Source: Chloroflexota bacterium
GTDB lineage: Bacteria; Chloroflexota; Anaerolineae; Aggregatilineales; Phototrophicaceae
Direction of reading: 5' to 3'
Assembly (NCBI GenBank): GCA_011525385.1
Contig: WTGF01000120.1
Coordinates: forward strand, 1-47,320
DNA: 47,320 bases
In this document: positions 17,639 to 25,962 of the stretch, piece after piece
Layout of the letters: each line of letters opens with the position of its first letter
How positions within the stretch are numbered: the first letter of the stretch is position 1
The notes under the pieces: generated by a model
Told to the model about the DNA's origin: nothing
Seen by the model: the letters and a program-made list of their open reading frames with translations, nothing else
Database searches by the model: none
Translations under genes and position numbers: made by a program

Positions 17639-18451
17639 ATGGTAAGCGATAGAGAGATTTATTTCTTCGACCTGAACGGGTTCCTCGTGCTGAGGGGCGC
17701 ATTGTCCAAGCAGGAGGTCGCCGACATCAATGCTGGTATCGATGCGCTATTGCCTATTGAGCCCGGCGAGTGGAAGGCTTATGTGCATGGCCACAACTAC
17801 GGCGACGATGATGGCTTGAACCTGCAGCAGATTTACGAGGGCGGCGAGGCCTTCGAGAAACTGATTGACCACCCGTCCTGGATCGAAAAGGTCAAGTATT
17901 TTGTGGGCGGCGCCGATACCTTCGATTACAACCATGGTCCCCTGTTCATCGATGAGTGCTTCGCCAACATCCGCGGTCCCGGAGAGGCCATCGGCTTGCA
18001 CAGCGGCGGCCATGAAGGCACCAAACGCACCCAGTTTCGTTATTACAACGGCAGGTTCCATTGTGGACAAATCAATATCTTGATGGCTTTGACGGATATT
18101 GGTCCCGGCGACGGCGCGACCATGGTCGTGCCGGGCAGCCACAAGTCCCACTTTCCCCATCCCGATAGCGAAACACATAGAATGCAAGGCGAAGTGGCGT
18201 CAGTTGACCGCGTGGAAGGCGCTGTCGAGGTCCAAATGGAGGCCGGTGATGTGCTGTTATTTGTGGACGCGCTTTGTCATGGCTCCGCCGAGCGGCGCAA
18301 CCCGGGGAACCGTCGCATCATCGTCTTTCGCTACGGACCCTCTTGGGGAACTTCCCGCTTTGGATATCAAGTGTCTCAAGCGTTGATCGATCGCTTGACG
18401 CCGGAAAGACAGCAGATCGTGCGGCCCAAAGCGCCACTTGTACCCACCTAA
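17639..18451 (+). CDS. PhyH-family protein with an altered iron site
   Basis: A 270-residue relative of phytanoyl-CoA dioxygenase, clearly distinct from the PhyH protein at 14397. The region that should hold H-x-D reads GLHSGGHEG: H121 is present but position 123 is Gly. The distal H214 (ALCHGSAERRNPGNRR) and the likely 2-oxoglutarate arginine (R225 or R226) are kept, and the PGDGATMVVPGSHKSHFP block (156-173) is typical. E126 lies close by and might serve as a ligand. Loss of the carboxylate is known in iron halogenases (SyrB2 has Ala, WelO5 has Gly), but some PhyH subfamilies also carry H-x-G naturally. A GAGGAG precedes the ATG by about 11 nt. It is the last gene of the eight-gene operon and converges on the enolase-superfamily gene with a 7-bp gap. 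Confidence 0.92.
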   Translation: MVSDREIYFFDLNGFLVLRGALSKQEVADINAGIDALLPIEPGEWKAYVHGHNYGDDDGLNLQQIYEGGEAFEKLIDHPSWIEKVKYFVGGADTFDYNHGPLFIDECFANIRGPGEAIGLHSGGHEGTKRTQFRYYNGRFHCGQINILMALTDIGPGDGATMVVPGSHKSHFPHPDSETHRMQGEVASVDRVEGAVEVQMEAGDVLLFVDALCHGSAERRNPGNRRIIVFRYGPSWGTSRFGYQVSQALIDRLTPERQQIVRPKAPLVPT

Positions 18452-18458
18452 TCAAAGG

Positions 18459-19613
18459 TCACGCCTGCAGCCCGCGCAGGCGCTTCTCGTCCAATTCGAC
18501 GCCGAGCCCCGCGCCACGCGGCAAAACATAACATCCCTTCTCGCAGGTTAGCGGTTTGGTCAGGAGCATGTTGGCGACTTCGAACACCGGCGGCTGATAC
18601 TCCAACAGGTATAGATTCGGTATCGCCGCGGCGACATGAATCGTTGCGGCAATGCAGATGCCAAGTCCAACGCTGAGGTGCGGCGCCATCTTCACATTGA
18701 AGGCTTCTGCCATGCTGGCGATCTTGGCCACTTCAGAGATGCCGGCTCTGCCCACATCGGGCTGAAGAATGTCGGCGGCCTTTTGCATCAGCCAGGGGCG
18801 GAATTGATAACGTGTCCGCTCAGTCTCGCCGATGGCGACGGGTATGGCGATGGCGCTCGCCAACTGCGCGTGAGATTCGATATCTTCCGGGTTGATCGGC
18901 GCTTCAAAGAATCCGGCATCCAGTTCTTCGAGGCGCTTGCCCAAGCGAACCGCGTCATCGAGATCGTAGACCCAGTGCGCGTCCAGCAGCAGCGTTGCTT
19001 CGTCGCCCAAGGCCTCCCGCAATGCCTTGACGCTCTGCGAATCCGCCCGCAGGCCATGTCCAGCCGCCAGCTTGAAGGCGCTAAAACCTTTATCGACAAA
19101 GGATAAGGCAAGTTCAACGCGTTCTTCCGCTGTTGGTTTGGGCAATCCGGAAACATAACAGGGTATAGAGTCTCGATACGCCCCGCCCAGCAGTTGATAG
19201 ACCGGCTGCGACAGAATCTTCCCGCGCAGGTCCCAAAGCGCGGTATCGCAAGCGCTGATGGCATCGAGCATGAATCCGCCGTAGTATCCGCGCTCGCGCA
19301 TCAAGTCGTACATGACATTCCACAGCACATTGCCATCCAGGGGATCGCGACCGACGAGGGCGGGCGCCAGCAACTGTTCGACAATCACCCCCACCGTTTC
19401 CGGCGCGACCGGCGCCAGGGCTTCACCCCAGCCGATTAAACCGTCGTCGGTCGTCAATTTGACGAAGGCCGTCTCGAAATAGGCGGAATAAAGCGCGCGG
19501 TATGGCGGACGCAAGAAATAGGCCCTTGGATCCGCGGATGCCGGCAGGCTGCCCAGGTAGGCTTCCTCTCGCTTGATGCGCAGGGGCATCACTTCGACCT
19601 TGGATATGCTCAT
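18459..19613 (-). CDS. mandelate racemase/muconate lactonizing enzyme-family protein (enolase superfamily)
   Basis: A 384-residue two-domain enzyme: an alpha/beta capping domain (about 1-130) and a TIM barrel. The metal ligands D211 (LLLDAHW), E237 (FFEAPI) and E263 (IGETE) are present, as is the His-Asp dyad D286 (LQPDVGRAG) and H312 (APHLSVG) of the mandelate racemase subgroup. The barrel-strand Lys motif reads K181-L-A183 rather than K-x-K, so the second Lys is missing; proton abstraction would rest on the His-Asp pair, as in several sugar-acid dehydratases. It likely dehydrates an aldonic or uronic acid to a 2-keto-3-deoxy acid. It is divergent from the DapA-like aldolase gene, whose family cleaves such products. 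The substrate is unknown. Confidence 0.93.
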   Translation of the reverse strand: MSISKVEVMPLRIKREEAYLGSLPASADPRAYFLRPPYRALYSAYFETAFVKLTTDDGLIGWGEALAPVAPETVGVIVEQLLAPALVGRDPLDGNVLWNVMYDLMRERGYYGGFMLDAISACDTALWDLRGKILSQPVYQLLGGAYRDSIPCYVSGLPKPTAEERVELALSFVDKGFSAFKLAAGHGLRADSQSVKALREALGDEATLLLDAHWVYDLDDAVRLGKRLEELDAGFFEAPINPEDIESHAQLASAIAIPVAIGETERTRYQFRPWLMQKAADILQPDVGRAGISEVAKIASMAEAFNVKMAPHLSVGLGICIAATIHVAAAIPNLYLLEYQPPVFEVANMLLTKPLTCEKGCYVLPRGAGLGVELDEKRLRGLQA

Positions 19614-19642
19614 GATGTTTTCCCTCGATAAAGCGGATCCAG

Positions 19643-19656
19643 TGGGAGTGTTCCCA
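19643..19656. promoter_or_regulatory. candidate operator palindrome downstream of the leftward promoter
   Basis: TGGGA and TCCCA are perfect inverted half-sites around GTGT. On the minus strand it lies just past the predicted start of transcription for the enolase-superfamily gene, a usual place for a repressor to bind. Confidence 0.3.
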
Positions 19657-19668
19657 AACTAAGGGTAT

Positions 19669-19697
19669 AGTTTATGAGAACGGACACAACTTGGCAA
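19669..19697 (-). promoter_or_regulatory. candidate promoter of the enolase-superfamily gene
   Basis: On the minus strand, TTGCCA (19697-19692), a 17-nt spacer and TAAACT (19674-19669) are a fair sigma70-like match. The leader to the ATG at 19613 would be about 50 nt. No equally good promoter was found for the rightward aldolase gene, although a perfect TTGACA occurs at 19752-19757. Confidence 0.4.
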
Positions 19698-19728
19698 CGA
19701 ATAGGCAATCTGGGGAGTGGTAAACACC

Positions 19729-19751
19729 GATGATATATACTTGGCATCATC
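19729..19751. promoter_or_regulatory. inverted repeat in the divergent intergenic region
   Basis: GATGAT (19729-19734) and ATCATC (19746-19751) are inverted around an 11-nt spacer (ATATACTTGGC). Placed between the two divergent starts, it may bind a regulator of both the enolase-superfamily gene and the aldolase-SDR pair. This rests on symmetry alone. Confidence 0.25.
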
Positions 19752-19860
19752 TTGACAGAATACTCTCGGCGCCCCCGGTGGTTAAATTTCCCCTACTGTG
19801 CCAGCAAGAGAGTCCTGTCGTTGAAATTTACCATACCTGCAACTTGTAACGAGGTGAACC

Positions 19861-20766
19861 GTGCTGGCAGGCATCTTTCAAATCCTACATACGCCCTTCG
19901 ACGACGATGGAACGATCGATTGGAGGAGCTTTCAAACGCAGATCGACTACTGTATGGCGGCCGGCGCCCACGGTCTGGTCCTGCCGGCTTTGGCAAGCGA
20001 ATTCTTCACCTTGAGCGACGCCGAGCGCTTCAGCGTCGTCGAATTCGCGGCAAAATCGATTGACGGGAGGGCGCCGCTAGTAGTCGGCGTTCAAGGTCTG
20101 ACGCTGTCAGCCGCGCTGGAATTCGCCAGCCACGCCTGTGCAAATGGCGCGACTGCGCTGATGGCGATGCCGCCCTATTTGCGCAAAGCCTCCAAATCCT
20201 ACGTGAAAGACTATTATCGCGCGCTGGCTCAATTCGATCGTCCGCTCATGATTCAGAACGCGCCAGCGCCAATCGGCACGCCCCTGTCACCCGGCGAACT
20301 TGTCGAGCTCTTGGCATCCGAGCCGAATATCGCGTACATCAAAGAGGAAACCATCCCGATCTTGCAGCACATCAATCAAATACTGGAATTGGATACGGGG
20401 CATTGCGCGGGCGTCTTCGGCGGCGCCAACGGCACATACCTGATAGACGAACTGACGCGCGGCGCTTGCGGCAATATGCCAGCCGGCGGCGTCATGGATG
20501 TCCAGGTCAGCATTTATGATCTGTATCAAGCCGGCAACCTAGAGAGGGCGGAAGGGATACATTTCCAACTGTTGCCGCTGCTGAATTACGCAGCCGTCTA
20601 CGGCATCTCTTTTCACAAATATGTCTTGTGGCGACGAGGAGTCTTGCGCTCTCCATACGTCCGCGACCCGCAGAAGATCAACCTCAACGCCGATGACATC
20701 CGAGCTGTGGAATCCCTCTGGAATCGCATTGCCGAATTCGCACTGAGCGATTACCCCTTCCTATGA
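19861..20766 (+). CDS. dihydrodipicolinate synthase / N-acetylneuraminate lyase-family aldolase
   Basis: A 301-residue class I aldolase TIM barrel. The Schiff-base lysine is K161 (AYIKEET), at the position expected for the family. The catalytic Tyr of the usual YN-P motif is replaced by Gln (Q132, in MIQNAP), and the GTTGE loop reads ALASEFF (about 43-49), so it is not a true lysine-biosynthesis DapA. Such variants cleave 2-keto-3-deoxy acids or related compounds to pyruvate and an aldehyde. The GTG start follows GAGG by seven bases. It overlaps the SDR by 4 nt (ATGA) and is divergent from the enolase-superfamily gene: a dehydratase, aldolase, dehydrogenase set. Confidence 0.92.
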   Translation: MLAGIFQILHTPFDDDGTIDWRSFQTQIDYCMAAGAHGLVLPALASEFFTLSDAERFSVVEFAAKSIDGRAPLVVGVQGLTLSAALEFASHACANGATALMAMPPYLRKASKSYVKDYYRALAQFDRPLMIQNAPAPIGTPLSPGELVELLASEPNIAYIKEETIPILQHINQILELDTGHCAGVFGGANGTYLIDELTRGACGNMPAGGVMDVQVSIYDLYQAGNLERAEGIHFQLLPLLNYAAVYGISFHKYVLWRRGVLRSPYVRDPQKINLNADDIRAVESLWNRIAEFALSDYPFL

Positions 20767-21545
20767 AAATGAACGCAGATTTTCGCCTGAATGACAGAGT
20801 TGCGATCGTCAGCGGCGCCGGGAGCGGCATCGGCGCCGGTACGGCGAAGGTATTGGCGGCACAGGGCGCGCGCGTTGTCATCGCGGAACTTGATCCTGAA
20901 AGCGGCGCGCGCGTCGAAGCAGAGATTCGAGCCGCAGGTTATGACGCTCGCTTCATCGCTTGCGATGTGCGCGAAGAAAAAAGCATAAGTTACATGATTG
21001 ACGCCGCGATCAGCCAGTACCAGAAGATCGATATCCTGGTGAACAATGCCGGAATAACGCAAGTTGTCGATGTTGATACGATGTCCCCGGAAGAATGGGA
21101 TCAACTGCAAAGCGTGAATCTACGGGGCATGTTCTTAATGTCAAGAGCCTGTCTGCCCTATCTGCGTCAAAGCGAGAACCCCGCCATCGTGAACATGTCG
21201 TCGGTCAACGCTTCGGTAACGCTGGGCGGTTTGAGCGCATACGCAGCTTCAAAAGCGGGCATCGTCGGCTTCACCAAGAGCCTGGCGGCAGAACTTGCGC
21301 CGCGTATCCGCGTGAATGCCATCGCTCCCGGCGCCATATTGACAGAGGCCTGGAGAGATCGAGACAAGCTCAATCAAGTCTTGGCCCATCGGCTAAAGTA
21401 TATCCCGCTGGAGCGGATGGGCGCCCCGGAAGATGTCGGCCAGGGCGTGGCTTTTCTCGTCAGCGATCATGCCTCCTACATTACAGGAACTGTGCTGACG
21501 ATCGACGGCGGTATGACCTCACGGCTTTATGATGGCCAGGTTTGA
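20763..21545 (+). CDS. short-chain dehydrogenase/reductase (SDR)
   Basis: A 260-residue classical SDR. The cofactor loop SGAGSGIG is at 17-24, NNAG at 94-97, and the catalytic residues are S147, Y160 and K164 (YAASK). An acidic residue after beta-2 (IAELDPE) favours NAD. The APGAILTEAW turn and the C-terminal YITGTVLTIDGGM are canonical. The ATG overlaps the stop of the aldolase as ATGA, so the two are translationally coupled. It most likely oxidises a sugar-derived hydroxyl, or reduces the aldehyde released by the aldolase. It converges on the sulfatase gene with a 9-bp gap. Confidence 0.94.
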   Translation: MKMNADFRLNDRVAIVSGAGSGIGAGTAKVLAAQGARVVIAELDPESGARVEAEIRAAGYDARFIACDVREEKSISYMIDAAISQYQKIDILVNNAGITQVVDVDTMSPEEWDQLQSVNLRGMFLMSRACLPYLRQSENPAIVNMSSVNASVTLGGLSAYAASKAGIVGFTKSLAAELAPRIRVNAIAPGAILTEAWRDRDKLNQVLAHRLKYIPLERMGAPEDVGQGVAFLVSDHASYITGTVLTIDGGMTSRLYDGQV

Positions 21546-21554
21546 ATTCCGACC

Positions 21555-22970
21555 TCAGTAAGCCCAGGTGCGCGCTAGCGGACGCTCCATTTGCAGCAGA
21601 CGCGCCAGCAGTTGACGACGGCAGCGCGCCAGCGCCGACTGATGCGCCGGCTCGTCGACAACATCAGCGTATTCGCCCGGATCACTTTCGATATGCCAAA
21701 GACACTCTCTGCCGTCGCTGTGAATCAGATAGCGATAATCCCGATTCCGCAGACACTTCCAGCCATCGCCCTCGGTCAATGCCGCCTGCTTGGGGACCTC
21801 CGCGCCGGTCATGACAACATCTCCCAGACTGATACCCTGCAAAGTCGGCGGCGCCTGAATGCCGGCCAAGCTCAACAACGTCGGTACGATATCTACTGCT
21901 TCGACGATGCCATCAACCCGTTGTCCGGCTTTGCCATGTGGCGCGGACACGATCAAGGGCACGCGGCTGACTGCATCGTCGGCTGGGTAGCCTTTGCCAA
22001 ACTTGAGGTGTGTCCCTAACCACTCTCCATGATCTGAAGTGAATACAACAATGGTATTGTCTCGCTGTCCTGTCATGTTCAATACTTCAAGGATCTTGCC
22101 GACGTAATCGTCGACTTCGCTGATCATGGCGAAATAACCCTGTTTGGCGCGACGCAGATGCGTGTCCGAGAACTGTTCACCAGGCTCAACTGGTCGCTGT
22201 TCGTCGATTTCCGGCGGGAACTCCGGTACAGACAAGCTCGCGGGATCGTAAAGATCGAGGTATTTCTGCGGTACCATCCAGGGCGCGTGTGGAGAATAGA
22301 AACCAGCGATGCACAGAAATGGTTGACTTCCCCCTTGCCGAATGTATTCGATGGTCTGCTCGGCGACAAATGCGCTATGCGTCAGACTATCGTCGGCCGC
22401 AAAGGGAATGCCGCCCTCAAAGTCAAAACGCCCCCCGGGATCGCCGCGATGCGCAACATTGTCCTTGATGCCCATCGTCTTGTTCCAGATGCGCGTCGCC
22501 GGCGGGATGCCGGCGCTGATGACATCCATTTGTTCCGGGGCGCGTTGCCGCGCCCAGGCGCGATAAGCGTCTTCGTAGACGCCTGGCTCATCCGAGATTT
22601 CCAAATGGTCGAAGCCATAATCCGGATGCGGCGAACGGTGATCGCGGTTGGCGTGCGGCAGAAAATGCAATTTACCGATATTGGCCCCGCGATAACCGTA
22701 AGTTTTCAAAATGCGCGGCAGGGTCAGCAGGTCTTGCGGTACCGGAACACCCATATGCGTGATGCCGAGGCTGGACGGATAGCGGCCGGACAACATGCTT
22801 ATGCGGCTGGGCATACAGACCGGATTCTGCACGAAATGATGCGTGAAGGTCACGCCGGAAGCGGCAAGCGCGTCGAGGTTCGGTGTCAGTATCTCGGGAT
22901 TGCCGTTGGCGCCCAAGGTATCCCAGCGCTGCTGGTCCGTGTATAAAATGAGGATATTCGGTCGTCGCAT
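21555..22970 (-). CDS. type I sulfatase (Cys-type, formylglycine), probably cytoplasmic
   Basis: A 471-residue sulfatase. The formylglycine site is C52-M-P-S-R56 (NPVCMPSRISMLSGRYPS). Metal residues are D12-Q13 (NILILYTDQQRWD) and FTSDHGEWLG; IGKLHF, KFGKGYPADDAVSRVPLIVSAP and the LWHIESDPGEYADV ending are typical of bacterial choline/aryl/sugar sulfatases. As with the sulfatase at 11667, no signal peptide is present, so it should act on imported compounds. It differs from that copy in length and loops, so it probably removes a sulfate from a different position or substrate. It appears to be transcribed alone, and its promoter is unclear: only a TAAAAT -10-like box lies in the hairpin upstream. 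Confidence 0.94.
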   Translation of the reverse strand: MRRPNILILYTDQQRWDTLGANGNPEILTPNLDALAASGVTFTHHFVQNPVCMPSRISMLSGRYPSSLGITHMGVPVPQDLLTLPRILKTYGYRGANIGKLHFLPHANRDHRSPHPDYGFDHLEISDEPGVYEDAYRAWARQRAPEQMDVISAGIPPATRIWNKTMGIKDNVAHRGDPGGRFDFEGGIPFAADDSLTHSAFVAEQTIEYIRQGGSQPFLCIAGFYSPHAPWMVPQKYLDLYDPASLSVPEFPPEIDEQRPVEPGEQFSDTHLRRAKQGYFAMISEVDDYVGKILEVLNMTGQRDNTIVVFTSDHGEWLGTHLKFGKGYPADDAVSRVPLIVSAPHGKAGQRVDGIVEAVDIVPTLLSLAGIQAPPTLQGISLGDVVMTGAEVPKQAALTEGDGWKCLRNRDYRYLIHSDGRECLWHIESDPGEYADVVDEPAHQSALARCRRQLLARLLQMERPLARTWAY

Positions 22971-22996
22971 TGGCTCGATTCCCGTCTGATGCGAGC

Positions 22997-23015
22997 GACG
23001 CGATTTTATCGCGTC
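22997..23015. other. perfect hairpin upstream of the sulfatase gene
   Basis: GACGCGA and TCGCGTC form a 7-bp stem with the loop TTTTA. On the minus strand the loop and flank read GATAAAATC, which contains a TAAAAT -10-like box, but no fitting -35 box is found. It might be an operator or part of a 5' leader. Confidence 0.35.
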
Positions 23016-23104
23016 TAGGCTGGAACGGCGAATTCGCCCCGAGAATCCCAGGCTAATCGCTTCAAACTGATAACGACTGGCATGATGTGAAATTGGACTG
23101 ATTA

Positions 23105-23270
23105 TTAACCACCGAGAACACCGAGAAAAGCAAAAAGCTCTGGCCTTATTTAAGGCCTGCTTTCGAGCGACAGATGAAGTTTCGCTGGCGACTTTGCCAT
23201 ATTCAGGTGACGGATTTAGAAGAATCCCTAGACTCGGTGCCCTCGGTGCCCTCGGTGTCCTCGGTGGTTA
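23105..23270. repeat. small inverted-repeat element (MITE-like) with 9-nt tandem units
   Basis: The left arm TTAACCACCGAGAACACCGAG (23105 on) is nearly the reverse complement of the right arm ending CTCGGTGTCCTCGGTGGTTA at 23270. The right arm extends inwards as four tandem 9-nt units CTCGGTGNN (23233-23268). The core holds a perfect hairpin GGCCTTA-TT-TAAGGCC (142-157 within 23100s). Repeats of the type ACCACCGAGGACACCGAG are common in intergenic DNA of many environmental bacteria. No transposase is present. The 498-bp gap 22971-23468 holds this element, the hairpin at 22997 and a promoter, and no gene I can support. Confidence 0.65.
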
Positions 23271-23340
23271 TATTTTGCTTTGAATTTATGATATATTAAT
23301 GGACTATGATTTTGATGCGTTTGCCCTGCCGCGAATCCTG

Positions 23341-23369
23341 TTAAGCATGTATTACAAATATGATATAAA
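23341..23369 (+). promoter_or_regulatory. candidate promoter of the glycogen phosphorylase gene
   Basis: TTAAGC (23341-23346), a 17-nt spacer and TATAAA (23364-23369) lie in an AT-rich stretch unlike its surroundings, about 100 nt before the GTG at 23469. The -35 box is poor and the -10 box is good. Confidence 0.35.
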
Positions 23370-23468
23370 TAATGTAGCGGCGACAATAGATCAACGGAAA
23401 GGGCATTTTGTCGGCGCTGTGGATTCTCGCAGTTCCTTATGAATATATAGAAAACAGGACAAATCATT

Positions 23469-25940
23469 GTGATCGCGAATTTCGAAAACATTACACCGGT
23501 TGAACTCACGCAAGAGGCTTTCGCGCAGGCTTTTGCCGATAACCTCTATTACACGCACGGGCAGGCTATCTACACGGCCACGCGCCACGATCTGTATATG
23601 GCTTTGTCGCATACCGTGCGCGACTACATGATGTTCAACTGGCAGAAAAACGTTGACGCCTACTTCCGGCAGAATCCCAAGTTCGTCTATTATCTATCGG
23701 CGGAATATCTCATTGGTCAACAACTGGAGAAGAATCTGCTCTACACCGGCACCTACGGTTTCGCCCGCGAAACCATGCGCCAGCATGACATTGACCTGGC
23801 GGACTTGAGCCGACTGGATATCGAGCCGGGCTTGGGCAACGGAGGCTTGGGACGGTTGTCGGCTTGTTTCATGGATTCGCTGGCGACGCTCAATATACCG
23901 GCCGTTGGCTACGGAATTCGTTATGAATATGGCATCTTCCGGCAAAGTTTCCGCGACGGCTGGCAGGTCGAGAGCCCGGACGAATGGCTCTACTACGGCA
24001 ACCCTTGGGAGTTCCCGCAGCCGGACGACATGGTTGAAGTTGGTTTTGGCGGCTATACCGAGAGCTACCACGACAGCGAAGGAAACTACTGTGTACGCTG
24101 GATCCCGGCGCAGACCATTATGGGGCAACCCTATCATACGCTGGTCCCCGGTTACCGGACCAAGACCGTCAATATGTTGCGGCTCTGGGGCGCCCGCGCC
24201 ACACGCGAATTCGATCTCCAGTTGTTTGATGTCGGCGACTACACGCGCGCGGTCGAACAAAAGACCAGTTCTGAAAATGTTACAAAAGTTCTCTACCCCA
24301 ACGACAATACGCCGCAAGGCAAAGAACTTCGGCTCAAACAACAGTATTTCTTCGTTGCCTGTTCGCTGAACAACATCATTAAACGATTTATGATCAAAAA
24401 CGTGGAGTGGGACAAACTGCCTGATGTGGCGGTCATCCATCTCAACGATTCGCATCCGGTGATCGCTATCGCCGAATTAATGCGGCTGCTGATTGATCTC
24501 CATAAACTGTCATGGGACCGCGCTTGGGATATCACCACCCGCACCTTTGCGGCCACACAACATACGCTCCTGCCCGAGGCGCTCGAGAAATGGCCCGTAT
24601 GGCTGTTGGAGCGTGTTTTGCCTCGTCATCTGGAGATCATCTACGAGATCAACCACCGATTCCTCGACGAGGTACGCATGACCTACCCCAACAATCTGGA
24701 GCGAGTAAGTCGTCTGTCCATCATTGAAGAGGGTCCGGAGAAGCAGGTGAGAATGGCAAACCTGGCTTGCGTCGGCAGCTATTCAATCAACGGCGTTGCC
24801 GAGCTACAGTCTGAACTTTTGCGGACGAAGGTCTTCCCCGATTTTGCGGAAATGATGCCGGAAAAATTCGGCAACAAGACCAACGGCGTCACGCCGCGTC
24901 GCTTTATCCAGTTGGCGAATCCCATTTTGGCGGATCTCATCACGGAAAAAATCGGCGCTGGCTGGTTGAGTAACCTGGATGAATTGCGCGGATTAGAAGC
25001 GTTTGTTGACGATCCAGCCTTTCGGCAAGCCTGGCGCGCGATGAAAACGGCCAACAAAGTGCAGTTGGCGGACTACATCGAAAGCGTCCTCGGCTTGAGC
25101 GTCAACACCGAGTCCATGTTTGACGTCATGGTGAAGCGCTTGCACGAATACAAGAGACAGTTGCTAAAGACCTTGCATATTGTACATCTGTATCAAAAGC
25201 TAAAGACCAACAGCGCGACGGCGCTGGATCCAGTTACTTTTGTCTTCGGCGCCAAGGCGGCGCCGGGCTACTACATGGCAAAGTTGATCATCAAACTGAT
25301 CAACTCGGTGGCGGAAGTTGTCAACCGGGATCCGGTATCCGCAGACGTTTTGCGCGTTGTTTTTGTCCCGAACTTCAATGTCACCGCGGGACAGCTTATC
25401 TACCCGGCGGCGGATATCTCCGAACAGATTTCGCTGGCGGGCAAAGAAGCTTCGGGCACGGGCAATATGAAGTTCGCCCTGAACGGCGCCTTAACCATCG
25501 GCACTCTGGATGGAGCAAATATCGAGATACGGGATCGCGTCGGCGCAGAGAACTTCTTCCTCTTTGGGCTGACGACTGAAGAGGTCTATGCAGCCAAAGA
25601 GGGTGGCTATCATCCCTGGCGGTACTACGAAGGGAATGAGGAGCTGCGCATGGCAATTGACTGGATCGCCAACGGACAGTTTTCCGGCGGCGATACACAG
25701 CTTTTTCGACCCATCGTTGATTCGCTGCTTCATCACGATGAATACATGCTTTGCGCCGATTTCGCCGGTTATCTGGAATGCCAGAAGGCGGCGATGAACG
25801 CCTTTGCCGACCGCGAGCGCTGGACGACAATGTCGATTTTGAACGCCGCGCGTTCCGGTTTCTTCTCTTCCGACCGAACAATTGCCGAGTACAATCGCGA
25901 TATCTGGCGGGCCTCAGTGCTTGACCTGGATGAAGACTAA
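23469..25940 (+). CDS. glgP: glycogen/maltodextrin phosphorylase (GT35)
   Basis: An 823-residue cytoplasmic enzyme that releases glucose 1-phosphate from alpha-1,4-glucan. The PLP site is unmistakable: [19 protein letters not shown] with K668 as the Schiff-base lysine, followed by TLDGANIEI. Other family blocks are [51 protein letters not shown] and [12 protein letters not shown]. The length matches the E. coli GlgP/MalP class. The GTG start has only a modest ribosome site (AGGA), and there is no in-frame ATG nearby. It stands alone, converging on the Gfo/Idh/MocA gene with a 22-bp gap. It is central storage metabolism rather than part of the flanking catabolic operons. Confidence 0.97.
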   Translation: MIANFENITPVELTQEAFAQAFADNLYYTHGQAIYTATRHDLYMALSHTVRDYMMFNWQKNVDAYFRQNPKFVYYLSAEYLIGQQLEKNLLYTGTYGFARETMRQHDIDLADLSRLDIEPGLGNGGLGRLSACFMDSLATLNIPAVGYGIRYEYGIFRQSFRDGWQVESPDEWLYYGNPWEFPQPDDMVEVGFGGYTESYHDSEGNYCVRWIPAQTIMGQPYHTLVPGYRTKTVNMLRLWGARATREFDLQLFDVGDYTRAVEQKTSSENVTKVLYPNDNTPQGKELRLKQQYFFVACSLNNIIKRFMIKNVEWDKLPDVAVIHLNDSHPVIAIAELMRLLIDLHKLSWDRAWDITTRTFAATQHTLLPEALEKWPVWLLERVLPRHLEIIYEINHRFLDEVRMTYPNNLERVSRLSIIEEGPEKQVRMANLACVGSYSINGVAELQSELLRTKVFPDFAEMMPEKFGNKTNGVTPRRFIQLANPILADLITEKIGAGWLSNLDELRGLEAFVDDPAFRQAWRAMKTANKVQLADYIESVLGLSVNTESMFDVMVKRLHEYKRQLLKTLHIVHLYQKLKTNSATALDPVTFVFGAKAAPGYYMAKLIIKLINSVAEVVNRDPVSADVLRVVFVPNFNVTAGQLIYPAADISEQISLAGKEASGTGNMKFALNGALTIGTLDGANIEIRDRVGAENFFLFGLTTEEVYAAKEGGYHPWRYYEGNEELRMAIDWIANGQFSGGDTQLFRPIVDSLLHHDEYMLCADFAGYLECQKAAMNAFADRERWTTMSILNAARSGFFSSDRTIAEYNRDIWRASVLDLDED

Positions 25941-25962
25941 TCCCGGCGCGCTGGAAGGATCG

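Noticed and set aside
19741..19790. Promoter for the aldolase gene using the perfect TTGACA at 19752
   Set aside because: No -10-like box occurs at 16-18 nt; the nearest AT-rich hexamer is 24 nt away.
19861..20766. Lysine-pathway DapA
   Set aside because: The catalytic Tyr and the GTTGE loop are replaced, and the context is sugar-acid catabolism.
23233..23268. Possible CRISPR-like array
   Set aside because: The 9-nt units are directly abutting without spacers, so this is a tandem repeat.
23228..23509. 93-codon minus-strand frame ending in a His-Arg-Gly repeat
   Set aside because: The repeat comes from the CTCGGTG tandem units of the intergenic element, and the frame overlaps the start of glycogen phosphorylase.
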